Assembly (NCBI GenBank): GCA_934630995.1
Contig: CAKTXU010000130.1
Span: 1 to 5,939 of the forward strand
Source of the DNA: an uncultured Eubacteriales bacterium
GTDB lineage: Bacteria > Bacillota > Clostridia > Oscillospirales > Acutalibacteraceae
DNA: 5,939 bases
Reading direction: 5' to 3'
Shown here: positions 5,921 to 5,939 of the stretch, in pieces
Position numbering within the stretch: position 1 is the first letter of the stretch
Layout: each line of letters starts with the position of its first letter
Notes under the pieces: model-generated
The model's database searches: none
Told to the model about the DNA's origin: nothing
What the model saw: only the letters and a program-made list of their open reading frames with translations
Made by a program: the position numbers and the translations under genes

Positions 5921-5939
5921 AAAAAAACACACCTACGCC

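Noticed and set aside
4376..5932. Long open frames on the minus strand opposite the FAD gene (274 and 229 codons)
   Set aside because: They mirror the codon pattern of the GC-rich gene on the + strand, have no recognisable domains or clear ribosome binding sites, and their products look like low-complexity frame shadows.

Overview
The window looks like chromosomal DNA from a GC-rich, low-motility-signal anaerobic Firmicute, most likely a Clostridia member of the Oscillospiraceae/Ruminococcaceae type. This is inferred from strong AGGAGG-type ribosome binding sites before every complete gene, sigma-A-like promoters, a tRNA gene with encoded CCA, and the gene content: an anaerobe-type phenylacetate-CoA ligase followed by a tandem-ACT protein, and a four-cysteine TSCPD protein. 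No mobile element, phage gene, CRISPR array or rRNA is visible. All genes lie on the + strand.

Layout. (1) Positions 2-1210 carry a phenylacetate-CoA ligase (paaK-like) gene whose 5' end lies outside the window. It is followed at 1296-1727 by a small protein of two ACT domains. The ACT gene has its own possible extended -10 promoter and ends in a long GC-rich hairpin. In anaerobes this pair commonly accompanies indolepyruvate:ferredoxin oxidoreductase (iorAB). The pair probably interconverts aryl-acetates and aryl-acetyl-CoA, with the ACT protein as a candidate amino-acid sensor. (2) Positions 1841-2001 form a self-contained tRNA-Gly(GCC) unit with a near-consensus promoter and a strong intrinsic terminator. 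(3) A second near-consensus promoter at 2101-2129 precedes a roughly 170-nt untranslated leader. It then drives a three-gene operon: a PHP-family phosphoesterase starting at GTG 2309, an 85-residue four-Cys TSCPD protein, and a 190-residue protein I do not recognise. A 13-bp hairpin at 4048-4078 closes it. (4) Positions 4109-5875 encode a 588-residue FAD-dependent oxidoreductase with an extra C-terminal beta-rich region, followed by its own terminator. A possible promoter overlaps the end of the preceding gene.

Overall this is mostly ordinary housekeeping and metabolic sequence. The points most worth a second look are the PHP/TSCPD/unknown-protein operon with its unexplained leader, the uncharacterised third gene of that operon, and the promoter-hairpin arrangement in front of the FAD enzyme. 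No clear-cut new biological system is visible.
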